From: an uncultured Eubacterium sp. | GTDB lineage: Bacteria; Bacillota; Clostridia; Oscillospirales; Acutalibacteraceae | NCBI GenBank assembly: GCA_944380635.1 | Contig: CALWID010000013.1 | Location: 1-59,499, forward strand | Length of the DNA stretch: 59,499 bases | Reading direction: 5' to 3' | In this document: positions 25,081 to 33,696 of the stretch, in pieces | How the letters are laid out: the number at the start of each line of letters is the position of its first letter | Position numbering within the stretch: position 1 is the stretch's first letter | Program-made: the position numbers and the translations under genes | The notes under the pieces: generated by a model | Told to the model about the DNA's origin: nothing | What the model saw: only the letters and a program-made list of their open reading frames with translations | Databases searched by the model: none

Positions 25081-26295
25081 ATGGATATTTTACAGGGCGT
25101 TTGGGGAGCGCTCGTGGAGATAGTAAAGAACAGCGGTTACGCCTTTTTCTTTACGGACGGCGGTTATCTGAACCTCATTATGATAGCCGTATCATTTTTC
25201 TTTCTTTGGCTCGGCATAAAAAAAGGTTTTGAGCCTTTGCTTATGATTCCAATTGCTTTCGGAATGCTGCTTGCTAATATTCCGGGGGCAAATCTTGCAG
25301 TGCAGTATAATGATTTGCAGGGATTTATAGACCTTGTTGCGGGCAGAATGGTAAATGACGCGGGTCAGGTATGCACCCCGGGCCTGCTCGATTTCCTTTA
25401 TTTCGGCGTAAAAGCGGGTATCTATCCGCCGCTTATATTCCTCGGAATAGGCGCTATGACCGATTTCTCGCCGCTTATAGCAAATCCGTCAAGTTTCATT
25501 CTGGGCGCGGCGGCGCAACTCGGTATATTCTTTACCTATGTGGGCGCAATCCTGCTTAAATTCACTCCGCAGGAGGCAGGCTCAATTGCCATTATCGGCG
25601 GCGCGGACGGACCCACCGCAATTTTCGTAACTTCTCAGTTGGCGCCTGAAATGCTTGGCACAATAGCAGTTGCGGCATATTCGTATATGGCGCTTGTGCC
25701 CGTTATTCAGCCGCCCATTATGCGCGCGCTTACAACTAAAAAGGAACGCAGCGTTGTTATGGATACACTGCGCCCCGTTTCAAAACTTGAAAAAATACTT
25801 TTCCCAATAATGGTAACGGTAATCGTTTCTCTTCTTCTGCCGGACGCGGCTTCACTCGTAGGCATGCTTATGTTCGGCAACCTGCTTAAGGAAAGCGGCA
25901 GAACGGAAAGAATTGCCAAAGCGGCTCAAAATGAACTTATGAATATAATTACAATTATGCTTGGCCTTTCCGTAGGCGCAACCACAAGCGCGCAGAGTTT
26001 TCTTAACGCGAAATCGCTTGGCGTAATCGTTTTGGGTCTTATAGCGTTTTCAGTAGGCACTGCCGGCGGCGTGCTTTTCGGCAAACTTATGTATGTTATA
26101 ACGAAAGGCAAGGTAAATCCGCTTATCGGTTCCGCAGGCGTTTCCGCAGTTCCCATGGCGGCTCGCGTAAGCCAAAAGGAAGGGCAAAAGGAAAATCCGG
26201 CAAACTTCCTGCTTATGCACGCAATGGGCCCCAATGTTTCCGGCGTTATCGGCTCCGCTGTTGCGGCGGGTGTTCTGCTTACCCTGCTCGGTTAA
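25081..26295 (+). CDS. Sodium ion-translocating decarboxylase, beta subunit
   Basis: The 404-residue polytopic protein is the OadB-type channel that couples decarboxylation of carboxybiotin to sodium export. It shows the family core [12 protein letters not shown] with Asp176, the helix-rich N-terminus ([20 protein letters not shown]) and the C-terminal [15 protein letters not shown] and [18 protein letters not shown]. An ideal SD (AAAGGAGG) precedes it. The carboxyltransferase (alpha) and biotin carrier subunits are absent from this locus and must be encoded elsewhere, so the substrate (oxaloacetate, methylmalonyl-CoA or glutaconyl-CoA) cannot be named. Confidence 0.92.
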   Translation: MDILQGVWGALVEIVKNSGYAFFFTDGGYLNLIMIAVSFFFLWLGIKKGFEPLLMIPIAFGMLLANIPGANLAVQYNDLQGFIDLVAGRMVNDAGQVCTPGLLDFLYFGVKAGIYPPLIFLGIGAMTDFSPLIANPSSFILGAAAQLGIFFTYVGAILLKFTPQEAGSIAIIGGADGPTAIFVTSQLAPEMLGTIAVAAYSYMALVPVIQPPIMRALTTKKERSVVMDTLRPVSKLEKILFPIMVTVIVSLLLPDAASLVGMLMFGNLLKESGRTERIAKAAQNELMNIITIMLGLSVGATTSAQSFLNAKSLGVIVLGLIAFSVGTAGGVLFGKLMYVITKGKVNPLIGSAGVSAVPMAARVSQKEGQKENPANFLLMHAMGPNVSGVIGSAVAAGVLLTLLG

Positions 26296-26305
26296 AAGTA
26301 AATTA

Positions 26306-26332
26306 CGGGGGTGCTTTTCGCGCCCCTTTTTT
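26306..26332 (+). terminator. Terminator of the decarboxylase subunit genes
   Basis: GGGGGTGC and GCGCCCC pair around TTTTC, followed by TTTTTT. Confidence 0.85.
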
Positions 26333-26437
26333 GACCGCTTGTTTTAAAAGCGGCGTTTTAACATATAAATATAATCGTCAATGCTCTGGCTTGCAAGCGC
26401 AAGTCAGGTTTTTATTCTATTATTTTGAGGTGTACAT

Positions 26438-28630
26438 ATGGCGTTAAATGAAATGCAGCAGCAGGCTGTTGATTGCACTGAAGGCCCTCTTCTTATTCTT
26501 GCGGGCGCCGGTTCAGGTAAAACAACAGTGCTTGTAAACAGAGTTCAGCATATTATTGAAAGCAATCTTGCGCTGCCGTGGCAGGTGCTTGCTATAACAT
26601 TTACAAATAAAGCCGCGGGCGAGATACGGGATAGGCTTATAAGTACGGTGGGCGAGGAGGCGCGCGATATTTGGGCGCACACTTTCCATTCGTGCTGCGG
26701 CAGAATCTTAAGAAGATTTGCTGACAGGCTCGGCTATACTTCTCATTTTACTATTTATGATACGGACGACCAAAAGCGCGTTATGAAACACTGCCAAAAA
26801 GCGCTTGGTATAACGGATAAAATACTGCATCACAAATCAATTCTTTCAGAAATGAGCACGGCTAAGGACAGCCTTATTGACGCCGCCGAATATAAAAAAT
26901 TCGCCCAGAGCGATTTCAGAAAAGCAAGAATAGCGGAGTGTTACGAACTTTATCAGAAAGAACTTAAAAAAGCGGACGCTATGGATTTTGACGATATGAT
27001 ATTTAATACCGTTAAACTCCTGCGTGAAAACGAGGATGTGCTGCAACTGTATCAAAAGCAGTTTAAATATGTTATGGTAGATGAGTATCAGGATACTTCC
27101 CACGCGCAGTATGTGCTTGTTTCCCTGCTTGCGGGCGGGTACAACAATATCTGCGTTGTTGGTGATGATGACCAAAGTATTTATCGTTTCAGAGGCGCAA
27201 CCATAGAAAATATTCTTTCTTTTGAGCATCAGTATAAAAACGCCAAAGTTATACGCCTTGAGCAGAATTACCGCTCAACCCAGAATATTCTGGACGCCGC
27301 CAACGCTGTTATTTCAAATAATAAAAACCGCAAGGGCAAAAATCTTTGGACCAGCGCCGGCGCGGGTGAAAAAATAATAGTTAATACGCTTGACGATGAG
27401 GCGGACGAGGCAAACTTCATTGCTGAGGAAATTCTGAAAAATGTTAAGAACGGCAGAAAAATGAGCGACCACGCCATTCTTTACAGAATGAACGCCCAGT
27501 CAAGAAATATAGAAATAACGCTTGCAAAAAGCGGTATTCCGCATGTTGTTATCGGCGGCCACAGGTTCTTTGATCGCAAGGAAATCAAGGATATTGTAAG
27601 TTATTTCGCCGTAATAAATAACCCCGCGGATAATGTTAGGCTGCAGCGTATTATTAATGTGCCTAAGCGCGGCATAGGCGATACAATGTTTGCCAATGTT
27701 ATGGAGATTGCAACCGGCGTCGGAATTTCCGCTTTTGAGGTTTGCGAGCGGGCGGACGAGTTTCAGAAAACTCAGCGCGCGGCGCGCAGGCTCGGCGAAT
27801 TTACAGATTTAATAAAGCATTTTCAGCAGTGCCTGGAGGACGGTATGCCGCTTTCTGATTTGCTTCAGGAAATCATTGAAAAAACAGGGTATAATGAGTA
27901 TCTTGATGAGGACCCTGATACCGCTCAGGACAGAAAAGATAATATCAACGAACTTTCAACAATGTTTATCCGCTATCAGCAGGAAAATGAGGATTTTGAA
28001 CTTTCGGATTTTTTGGAGGATGTTGCCCTCGTTTCAGATATTGATACATACAACAGCAATGATGACGCCGTTGTGCTTATGACTCTTCATTCCGCTAAAG
28101 GGCTTGAGTTTCCCATTGTTTTTATCCCCGGAATGGAGGATGGTATTTTCCCCGGCAATCAGTCGCTTTACAGTGAAGAGGATCTTGAGGAAGAACGCCG
28201 CCTTGCTTATGTGGGCATAACCCGCGCCAAGGAAAAACTGTATCTCTTAAATGCCCGCCGCCGTATGCTTTACGGCACTACGGGCAGAAATTCGCCGTCA
28301 AGATTCCTCAGGGAAATCCCCATGAATGTAATCAATGATATAACCGTTCATGCTTTCACGCCGCGCGGAGCGTTTACAAGAAGCGCTTTTGCGGAAAATC
28401 CAACGGCAAAAACCGCCGTTTCATCGCATAAATTCGGTCAAGTCGGGTTTGAACATTCAAATACCGGCGCGCGTTTTAATGTGGGCGATACAGTTACGCA
28501 CAAAGCGTTCGGCACGGGCGTTATCTTGTCCGCAAAGCCTATGGGCAACGATACGCTGCTTGAAATAGCGTTTGATAAAGCGGGAACTAAAAAATTAATG
28601 GCAAATTTCGCAAAACTTGATAAAGCATAA
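26438..28630 (+). CDS. pcrA: UvrD/PcrA-type ATP-dependent DNA helicase
   Basis: The protein is a 730-residue superfamily 1A helicase for DNA repair and replication. It shows motif I AGAGSGKTTV (22-31), motif Ia ITFTNKAAGEI, motif II VDEYQDTSHAQY, motif III GDDDQSIYRFRGA, motif IV LEQNYRSTQNIL, and motifs V and VI (LMTLHSAKGLEFPIVFIPG and AYVGITRAKEKLYL). The C-terminal tudor-like domain of PcrA is present (VGDTVTHKAFGTGVIL). Length fits PcrA. It lies alone between terminators; no convincing promoter was found, though TTGCAA-16-TATTCT near 26390 is a weak candidate. Confidence 0.93.
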   Translation: MALNEMQQQAVDCTEGPLLILAGAGSGKTTVLVNRVQHIIESNLALPWQVLAITFTNKAAGEIRDRLISTVGEEARDIWAHTFHSCCGRILRRFADRLGYTSHFTIYDTDDQKRVMKHCQKALGITDKILHHKSILSEMSTAKDSLIDAAEYKKFAQSDFRKARIAECYELYQKELKKADAMDFDDMIFNTVKLLRENEDVLQLYQKQFKYVMVDEYQDTSHAQYVLVSLLAGGYNNICVVGDDDQSIYRFRGATIENILSFEHQYKNAKVIRLEQNYRSTQNILDAANAVISNNKNRKGKNLWTSAGAGEKIIVNTLDDEADEANFIAEEILKNVKNGRKMSDHAILYRMNAQSRNIEITLAKSGIPHVVIGGHRFFDRKEIKDIVSYFAVINNPADNVRLQRIINVPKRGIGDTMFANVMEIATGVGISAFEVCERADEFQKTQRAARRLGEFTDLIKHFQQCLEDGMPLSDLLQEIIEKTGYNEYLDEDPDTAQDRKDNINELSTMFIRYQQENEDFELSDFLEDVALVSDIDTYNSNDDAVVLMTLHSAKGLEFPIVFIPGMEDGIFPGNQSLYSEEDLEEERRLAYVGITRAKEKLYLLNARRRMLYGTTGRNSPSRFLREIPMNVINDITVHAFTPRGAFTRSAFAENPTAKTAVSSHKFGQVGFEHSNTGARFNVGDTVTHKAFGTGVILSAKPMGNDTLLEIAFDKAGTKKLMANFAKLDKA

Positions 28631-28635
28631 ATAAA

Positions 28636-28666
28636 AAGCGGGCGGCATTATTATTGCCGCCCGCTT
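28636..28666 (+). terminator. Hairpin terminator after pcrA
   Basis: AAGCGGGCGGCA and TGCCGCCCGCTT form a 12-bp perfect stem. The downstream T-run is weak (TTCAGT). Confidence 0.65.
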
Positions 28667-28670
28667 CAGT

Positions 28671-28903
28671 CTGCCGAGAAATCGAGCCGAATTTCGCTTT
28701 TAGCCGCTTTCCCGGCGGCTTACGCCGCCTCCAGCGTGTCGAAAAAGTTTTATTGTTAAAAGAAATCCTGCCCGACACGCTGGGAGGCTGCCGAGAAATC
28801 GAGTTGGATTTCGCATTTGACGGATTGTAGGCGTACAGAGGTACGGTAAATCCGGCAAAGGCGGAAAGCGCAAATGCCGCACAGTTGTGCGGCATTTTTT
28901 TTT
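28671..28903 (+). repeat. Composite structured intergenic element ending in a strong terminator
   Basis: CTGCCGAGAAATCGAG occurs twice, at 28671 and 28788. GGCGGCTTACGCCGCC makes a hairpin at 28714-28729. GCCTCCAGCGTGTCG (28727-28741) and CGACACGCTGGGAGGC (28773-28788) form long inverted arms. TTTGACGGATT (28816) pairs with AATCCGGCAAA (28849) around a GTAC/GTAC inner stem. AATGCCGCACA and TGTGCGGCATT (28873-28895) followed by T9 form a near-perfect terminator. The region contains no credible protein. It may be a repeat element or a structured small RNA; no promoter was recognised. Confidence 0.55.
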
Positions 28904-29028
28904 AGAATTTAAACTATATAAATATATGCTTTAACTAAAATATAGTAATTTGTGTTTTATTTCTTTTTGAAAATTATCTGTTTTGCTTTTATTTACGCGC
29001 GGTGCAACCGACTTTATCGACAGCCTGT

Positions 29029-29066
29029 GGCGGCTTACGCCGCCTCCCTTTAAGCAAGAGAGGCGG
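29029..29066. repeat. Second copy of the GGCGGCTTACGCCGCC hairpin with adjoining stem-loop
   Basis: GGCGGCTTACGCCGCCTCC repeats the motif at 28714-28732. It continues into CCGCCTCCCTT (29040-29050) pairing with AAGAGAGGCGG (29056-29066) through one G-U. It lies just beyond the stop of the minus-strand gene and may end its transcript, although no T-run is seen. The bases from 28904 to 29028 are AT-rich with nothing recognised. Confidence 0.55.
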
Positions 29067-29082
29067 GCGCCTGTTGTTGATT

Positions 29083-29919
29083 TTAGTTGCCGGTGCCGGA
29101 ATCGCCGTCTTTTTTGTTGTCTGCATCGCATGCGCAGCACCCGGAATCATCTGATCTCTCGGGCGGGAAAAATTCATCAACGGGGAAATCAATGTTCTGG
29201 AATGTGTCGCACGGATTTTGGGTGTTGCACTCGCATTCTCTTTTCGGAATGCAGTAATCATATGCGGGAATAAGAATCTGAACATCTCTTTCCATCTGAA
29301 CTATGCTGAAAAGCCCAAGCGTTACAAGCACTGCTTTTGTTGCGCCCGCGCTCGGCACGGTATCCTGCGAATTTTGCAGAATGGACTGCGGGAAAGAAGT
29401 GCAAAGCGGAATGCAGCAATCGCAAAGGTCAATAACATCGCACGCAAGAATAACAGGGTCTACTGCCTGCACTTTTGCGGTTGGGTTAGTGTAACTCGGC
29501 GCTTCCGGGCAGTCAGAAGTGTCGGAAGACGGTGTTGAGGTGAATACTTTTACATTGCCGTCCGAGCCGTAAAGTATACATTTTTTTGTGAACTGAGCGT
29601 ACCCCACCGCCACTTCCGGAGTGGTGCACGGAGCGGAATAAGTATCAAATTCAAGGCGGAAATAAAATGTGATGTCAACTGAATAGTAGCCCCTGTTAAA
29701 AGGCACTTCGTCCACATCAATGGAAACGGAAACTACCTCGCATTCGCGGCATTTCACGCTTACCGCCTCGTCAATCAGCCTTTGGCTTCTTGAAAAAAAT
29801 GTAACTCTGAGGTCCTCAAGGCAATCTTTTGAAACGCAACTGTCATAAATTCGCTTTGTGTCTATGCACACAGCCTCTTTTATGCGGTTTTCACCGGCGT
29901 TAATAATGGTGTTTGCCAT
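29083..29919 (-). CDS. Cys-rich conserved clostridial protein, function unknown
   Basis: The 278-residue protein has no signal peptide or membrane helix. It opens MANTIINAGENRIKEAVCID, then TKRIYDSCVSKDCLEDLRV, has CRECEVVSVSIDVDEVPFNRG and YYSVDITFYF, and later VIDLCDCCIPLC and VTLGLFSIVQMERDVQILIP. The C-terminus has ECECNTQNPCDTF, FPVDEFFPP and a Cys-rich tail. I recognise it as a widespread, unnamed family in Clostridia with these same motifs, but know of no established function. A spore-coat or envelope role is a guess from its Cys content. The ATG at 29919 is chosen because the SD AAAGGAG lies 7 bases upstream. That SD is buried in the terminator hairpin of malQ. Confidence 0.8.
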   Translation of the reverse strand: MANTIINAGENRIKEAVCIDTKRIYDSCVSKDCLEDLRVTFFSRSQRLIDEAVSVKCRECEVVSVSIDVDEVPFNRGYYSVDITFYFRLEFDTYSAPCTTPEVAVGYAQFTKKCILYGSDGNVKVFTSTPSSDTSDCPEAPSYTNPTAKVQAVDPVILACDVIDLCDCCIPLCTSFPQSILQNSQDTVPSAGATKAVLVTLGLFSIVQMERDVQILIPAYDYCIPKRECECNTQNPCDTFQNIDFPVDEFFPPERSDDSGCCACDADNKKDGDSGTGN

Positions 29920-29982
29920 AAAAAAACTCCTTTGCAGAATATTTGAAGATAACTTCATATCATTCTATGCAGGAGTTTTTTT
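29920..29982 (-). terminator. malQ terminator that contains the SD of the next gene
   Basis: On the minus strand, A7CTCCT pairs with AGGAGT7 (12 bp). Inside, GCA/TGC and GAAT/ATTC continue the stem and TGAAG/CTTCA forms the inner loop. The stem is followed at once by the ATG of the 29083-29919 gene, and the 3' arm is that gene's SD plus the T-run. Confidence 0.8.
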
Positions 29983-29990
29983 GTTGACAG
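29962..29990 (-). promoter_or_regulatory. Possible promoter of the Cys-rich protein inside the malQ terminator
   Basis: On the minus strand CTGTCA (29990-29985), a 17-base spacer and TAGAAT (29967-29962). The -10 context CATAGAAT also resembles the -10 of sporulation sigma-E. Transcripts from here would start near 29955 and lack the 5' arm of the hairpin, leaving the SD free. Confidence 0.4.
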
Positions 29991-30015
29991 TTATATTTTT
30001 ATATTTTTACGGTTT

Positions 30016-31533
30016 TTAATCAAACACGGGATACATACGCCTGTAAAGCGCGTTTATGCGGCGGAAATAATCGGCGTCCGCCGAATCTATCGTTTCCCTT
30101 GTGGTGCGAAACCGCCAGTTTTTATCCGCAACGCCGGGAATATTCATTCGCGCGTCGCTTCCGAAACCGCACATATCCTGAAATGCTATCATGGCAACAT
30201 TTGAACTGCTTTTCCAAACGGCTTCAATAATTTTTCGGCATGACGGGCTTTTGTAACCGCCCTCGCCCCAGTTGCCGCCCTCAAATCCGCAGTAATCAAG
30301 CGCAAAACGGCGGTCTTCCTCATTTGCCTCCCAAAGCCAGCCGAGCAGCGTGTTGTTATCGTGCGTGCCAACATAGTTTATGCTGTTTTGCACGGCGTTG
30401 TGCGGCAAATGCGCTGAATCGGCATGAGCGTCAAAGCCAAACTGAACGACTTTCATGCCGGGAAATCCCGTGTCTTTTAATAACTTGATAACATCTTCGC
30501 CGAAAGTGCCAAGGTCTTCCGCAATTATCGGCGCGTTTGGGTATTTTTCAAAAACTTTTCTGAAAAGCCCCATTCCCGGCCCTTTCTTCCATTCGCCGTT
30601 TTTGGCGTTCGGAGCGTCGGCGTCAACCTCATAGTAACTTGCAAACGCGCGGAAATGGTCTATTCGAACAATGTCAAAAGTTTTAAGCGCGGAGCCTATT
30701 CTTGATATCCACCACGAATATCCGTCTTTTTTCATTGCGTCCCAATCGTAAATCGGGTTGCCCCACAACTGCCCGTCCTCACTGAAATAATCGGGTGGCA
30801 CTCCTGCAACTTTATCCGGCTTTAAAGTTTCTTTGTTTATCTTGAAAAGCGGCAAATCCGCCCAAACATCAACGCTGTCCATAGCAACATAAATGGGCAT
30901 ATCGCCGATAACGGCAATGCCTTTTTCATTTGCGTATTTTTTTATCTCAAACCACTGCCTGTAAAAAATAAACTGAACGAATTTCCAAAACGCGGCGCTT
31001 TCCTCAAAGGAATAAATATCTTTTACGCATTCCGAGTAAACCGCCTGCTTTTTATTCCACTGCCACCACGGTTTGCCGCCGTTTTGCTCTTTTGCCGCCA
31101 TATAAACGGCATAGTCGGTAAGCCACGGGTTGCTCAGTTCAAATTCCTTTATCTGCTTTGCGGTATCGCCGTCAACATTCTGAAACGCCTTTTTCAGCAG
31201 GGCGTATCTTTTTTCGGCGGCAAATTCATAATCGGCGGTGTAAGGCGTGCCCGTGTAAATATTTTCCTCAACATCGCTTTCGCTTACAAGCCCCATATCG
31301 CAAAGCCCCTGCGGGTCAATAAAAAGATAATTACCCGCAAAAGCGCTCGGTGAGCAGTACGGGCTGTTGGAGCCGTCAATAGGGTTAAACGGCAGCACCT
31401 GCCAGTAGGTGAAACCCATACAGTTAATTTTGTCTATAAAATGCTTAATGTTTTCATCAAAAACACCAATACCGTATCTGCCGGGCATGGAACTTATGTG
31501 CATAAGCACCCCGGCGCCTCTCTTTTTCAGCAT
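30016..31533 (-). CDS. malQ: 4-alpha-glucanotransferase (amylomaltase, GH77)
   Basis: The enzyme transfers alpha-1,4-glucan segments during maltodextrin or glycogen metabolism in the cytoplasm. The 505-residue length fits bacterial GH77. It opens with RGAGVLMHISSMPGRYGIG and shows YWQVLPFNPIDG, the nucleophile region VRIDHFRAFASYYEV, the acid/base region IIAEDLGTFGEDV and the third carboxylate in YVGTHDNNTLLGW. SD GGAAAGG is 9 bases from the ATG. It has its own promoter and terminator; no glycogen genes adjoin it. Confidence 0.95.
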   Translation of the reverse strand: MLKKRGAGVLMHISSMPGRYGIGVFDENIKHFIDKINCMGFTYWQVLPFNPIDGSNSPYCSPSAFAGNYLFIDPQGLCDMGLVSESDVEENIYTGTPYTADYEFAAEKRYALLKKAFQNVDGDTAKQIKEFELSNPWLTDYAVYMAAKEQNGGKPWWQWNKKQAVYSECVKDIYSFEESAAFWKFVQFIFYRQWFEIKKYANEKGIAVIGDMPIYVAMDSVDVWADLPLFKINKETLKPDKVAGVPPDYFSEDGQLWGNPIYDWDAMKKDGYSWWISRIGSALKTFDIVRIDHFRAFASYYEVDADAPNAKNGEWKKGPGMGLFRKVFEKYPNAPIIAEDLGTFGEDVIKLLKDTGFPGMKVVQFGFDAHADSAHLPHNAVQNSINYVGTHDNNTLLGWLWEANEEDRRFALDYCGFEGGNWGEGGYKSPSCRKIIEAVWKSSSNVAMIAFQDMCGFGSDARMNIPGVADKNWRFRTTRETIDSADADYFRRINALYRRMYPVFD

Positions 31534-31585
31534 TTTGCATATCCTTTCCCGCCGCTCGGCGGTAAAATTAATTCTTTATTAATCA

Positions 31586-31614
31586 ATTCTAACAAAAATA
31601 AGCCGTTTTGGCAA
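31586..31614 (-). promoter_or_regulatory. Sigma-A promoter of malQ
   Basis: On the minus strand TTGCCA (31614-31609), a 17-base spacer and TAGAAT (31591-31586) with an extended TGT. Confidence 0.75.
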
Positions 31615-31673
31615 TACAAAGCATAAAATGCGCTCTTACTATATATTATTTTAAATTATTTAATAAATTATTA

Positions 31674-31702
31674 TTGAATATATACTCTGCTTTTGTTATA
31701 AT
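31674..31702 (+). promoter_or_regulatory. Sigma-A promoter of the miaB-ileS operon
   Basis: TTGAAT (31674-31679), a 17-base spacer and consensus TATAAT (31697-31702) with an extended TG. The leader is about 65 bases with no obvious riboswitch. Confidence 0.85.
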
Positions 31703-31772
31703 TAAAAATACTATGGAAAAGTGTTTATATCCGTAAATTCGGGCAAAAATTTTAAGCAAAAGAGGCGGGGCA

Positions 31773-33203
31773 ATGGATAACTTTGCGGCAAAAACTTCAA
31801 CGGTTCCCAAAATTCAACTTGATATTCAACGGGATTACTGCAAAAAAGTTAAAAAAGTTATATCCCAAAAGTATGATTCTCAGCCCCTTGCCTGTGTTGT
31901 AACATACGGCTGCCAGCAAAATGTGGCGGACAGTGAAAAAATTAAAGGCATGCTTAATGAAATGGGCTACGGATTTACCGATGAGCGCACAAATGCTCAA
32001 CTTGTTATATTTAATACATGCGCCGTTCGTGAGCACGCGGAGGACAGAGTTTTCGGCAATGTGGGCGCTTTAAAAAAATATAAACACGAAAATCCGGGAG
32101 TAATTATAGCCTGCTGCGGCTGTATGATGCAGCAGCCGCATATCGCTGAAAAAATAAAGCGGAGTTATCCGTTTGTGGATCTTGTTTTCGGCACGCATGT
32201 GGTGCACGAACTGCCCGGCCTTTTGTATAAAGCGCTGACCGGTAAAAAACGCGTTTTTGAGATTCCGGATACGGACGGCGTTATCGCAGAGGGCGTTCCC
32301 GTTCTTAGGGATGAGGATAAAAGAGCGTGGATTCCGATAATGTACGGCTGCAATAATTTTTGCTCTTACTGCATTGTGCCCTATGTTCGCGGGCGCGAGC
32401 GCAGCCGCGAGCCTCAGCAGATTTTAAAAGAGGCAAAAGAACTTGTTGAAAGCGGCTGTAAGGAAATAACTCTTTTGGGGCAGAATGTTAATTCATACGG
32501 CAAAAATCTTGAGCCGCGCGTTACATTTGCCCGGCTTTTAAGAATGATAAATGATATAGACGGTGATTTCAGAATAAGATTTATGACCAGCCACCCTAAG
32601 GACTGCACACGCGAACTTTTGGAAACAATGGCGCAGTGCGATAAAGTGGCAAAGCATTTGCACCTGCCGTTTCAAAGCGGCAATAACCGTGTGTTAAAAG
32701 CAATGAACCGCAATTATACAAGAGAAAAATATTTATCTCTTATAAATTACGCAAAAGAACTTATGGGCGATTCTCTTTCCATAACTTCGGATATTATAGT
32801 CGGCTTTCCCGGCGAAACTTATGAGGAGTTTAAGGATACGCTTTCGCTTATAGAGGAAGTTAAATTCACTTCGCTTTTTACATTTATCTATTCGCCCAGA
32901 AAAGGCACTCCCGCCGCTCAAATGCCGGACCCCGTTCCCGCCGAAGAAAAAGGCAGGTGGCTCAGAGAACTTCTTGCCGCGCAGGAAAAGATTTCTGCTG
33001 AAAATATGAAAAAATACGCCGGCAAAACCTTTAAATGCTTTGTTTACGGCAAAGGCAAACCGGGCGGACATTCGCTTGAGGCAAGAACGGACGGCAATAT
33101 CATAGTTGAATTTGACGGCGATGAAAGCCTTATAGGCACTTTTAAAGATATAACCGTAACCGAGCCGCTCACTTATGTTTTAAAAGGCAGGCTTGCGGAA
33201 TAA
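31773..33203 (+). CDS. miaB: tRNA-2-methylthio-N6-dimethylallyladenosine synthase
   Basis: MiaB is a radical-SAM methylthiotransferase that modifies i6A37 of tRNAs reading UNN codons. The 476-residue protein has the N-terminal cluster domain (VVTYGCQQNVADSEK, FNTCAVREHAEDR, ACCGCMMQQ), the radical-SAM triad Cys193, Cys197 and Cys200 in GCNNFCSYCIVPYVRGRERS, and a C-terminal TRAM domain. It makes a functional pair with miaA five genes on, which adds the isopentenyl group first. First gene of the operon. Confidence 0.95.
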   Translation: MDNFAAKTSTVPKIQLDIQRDYCKKVKKVISQKYDSQPLACVVTYGCQQNVADSEKIKGMLNEMGYGFTDERTNAQLVIFNTCAVREHAEDRVFGNVGALKKYKHENPGVIIACCGCMMQQPHIAEKIKRSYPFVDLVFGTHVVHELPGLLYKALTGKKRVFEIPDTDGVIAEGVPVLRDEDKRAWIPIMYGCNNFCSYCIVPYVRGRERSREPQQILKEAKELVESGCKEITLLGQNVNSYGKNLEPRVTFARLLRMINDIDGDFRIRFMTSHPKDCTRELLETMAQCDKVAKHLHLPFQSGNNRVLKAMNRNYTREKYLSLINYAKELMGDSLSITSDIIVGFPGETYEEFKDTLSLIEEVKFTSLFTFIYSPRKGTPAAQMPDPVPAEEKGRWLRELLAAQEKISAENMKKYAGKTFKCFVYGKGKPGGHSLEARTDGNIIVEFDGDESLIGTFKDITVTEPLTYVLKGRLAE

Positions 33204-33236
33204 TATTAACAAATAATTTTGAAAGGATTTTTTACT

Positions 33237-33653
33237 ATGGCACTTGAAAACGCACTTCGCGAACTCGGAAAGGAAATTCAGAAAGACGCGCGCTTTATAG
33301 CGCTTAAGGACGCAGCCGCAAAGAATGACGCTGACGGGGACCTTCAGGAAAAAATGAAACAACTTCAACTTTACTCACTTCAGTATCAGCAGGAAACAGG
33401 TAAGGGCGATGACGCTGATAACGAAAAAATAGAAAAACTTCAAAGCGATTATCAGAATCTTTATGAGGAAATTATGAAGAATGAGAATATGGAAGTGTAT
33501 TCGGCAGCAGCATCTCAAATGGAGGAAATGGCGCAGTATATCAGCAAGATGATTGGTCTTTTCTTTGACGGTGAGAACCCGGAAACCTGCCAGATTCCGG
33601 ATGAGTCCTGCACTCATAACTGCTCAACATGCGGCGGCAGCTGCGGATATTAA
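33237..33653 (+). CDS. RicA/YmcA-like protein (YlbF/YmcA family)
   Basis: The 138-residue protein is mostly helical (ALENALRELGKEIQKDARFI and a coiled-coil-like middle) and ends with five Cys in a Cys-rich tail (CTHNC, CSTCGGSC). In Bacillus subtilis ymcA (ricA) directly follows miaB, and RicA, RicF and RicT form an iron-sulfur complex affecting RNA processing and development. The same position and a Cys tail fit RicA. RicF and RicT genes are not in this window. The ATG at 33237 has SD GAAAGGA 9 bases upstream. Confidence 0.8.
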   Translation: MALENALRELGKEIQKDARFIALKDAAAKNDADGDLQEKMKQLQLYSLQYQQETGKGDDADNEKIEKLQSDYQNLYEEIMKNENMEVYSAAASQMEEMAQYISKMIGLFFDGENPETCQIPDESCTHNCSTCGGSCGY

Positions 33654-33696
33654 TTTTAATATTACGCATAATTAAAATTTTTAAAGGAGGATGAAT

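Noticed and set aside
28671-28903. Type I toxin-antitoxin pair
   Set aside because: No short hydrophobic open frame with an SD is present on either strand.
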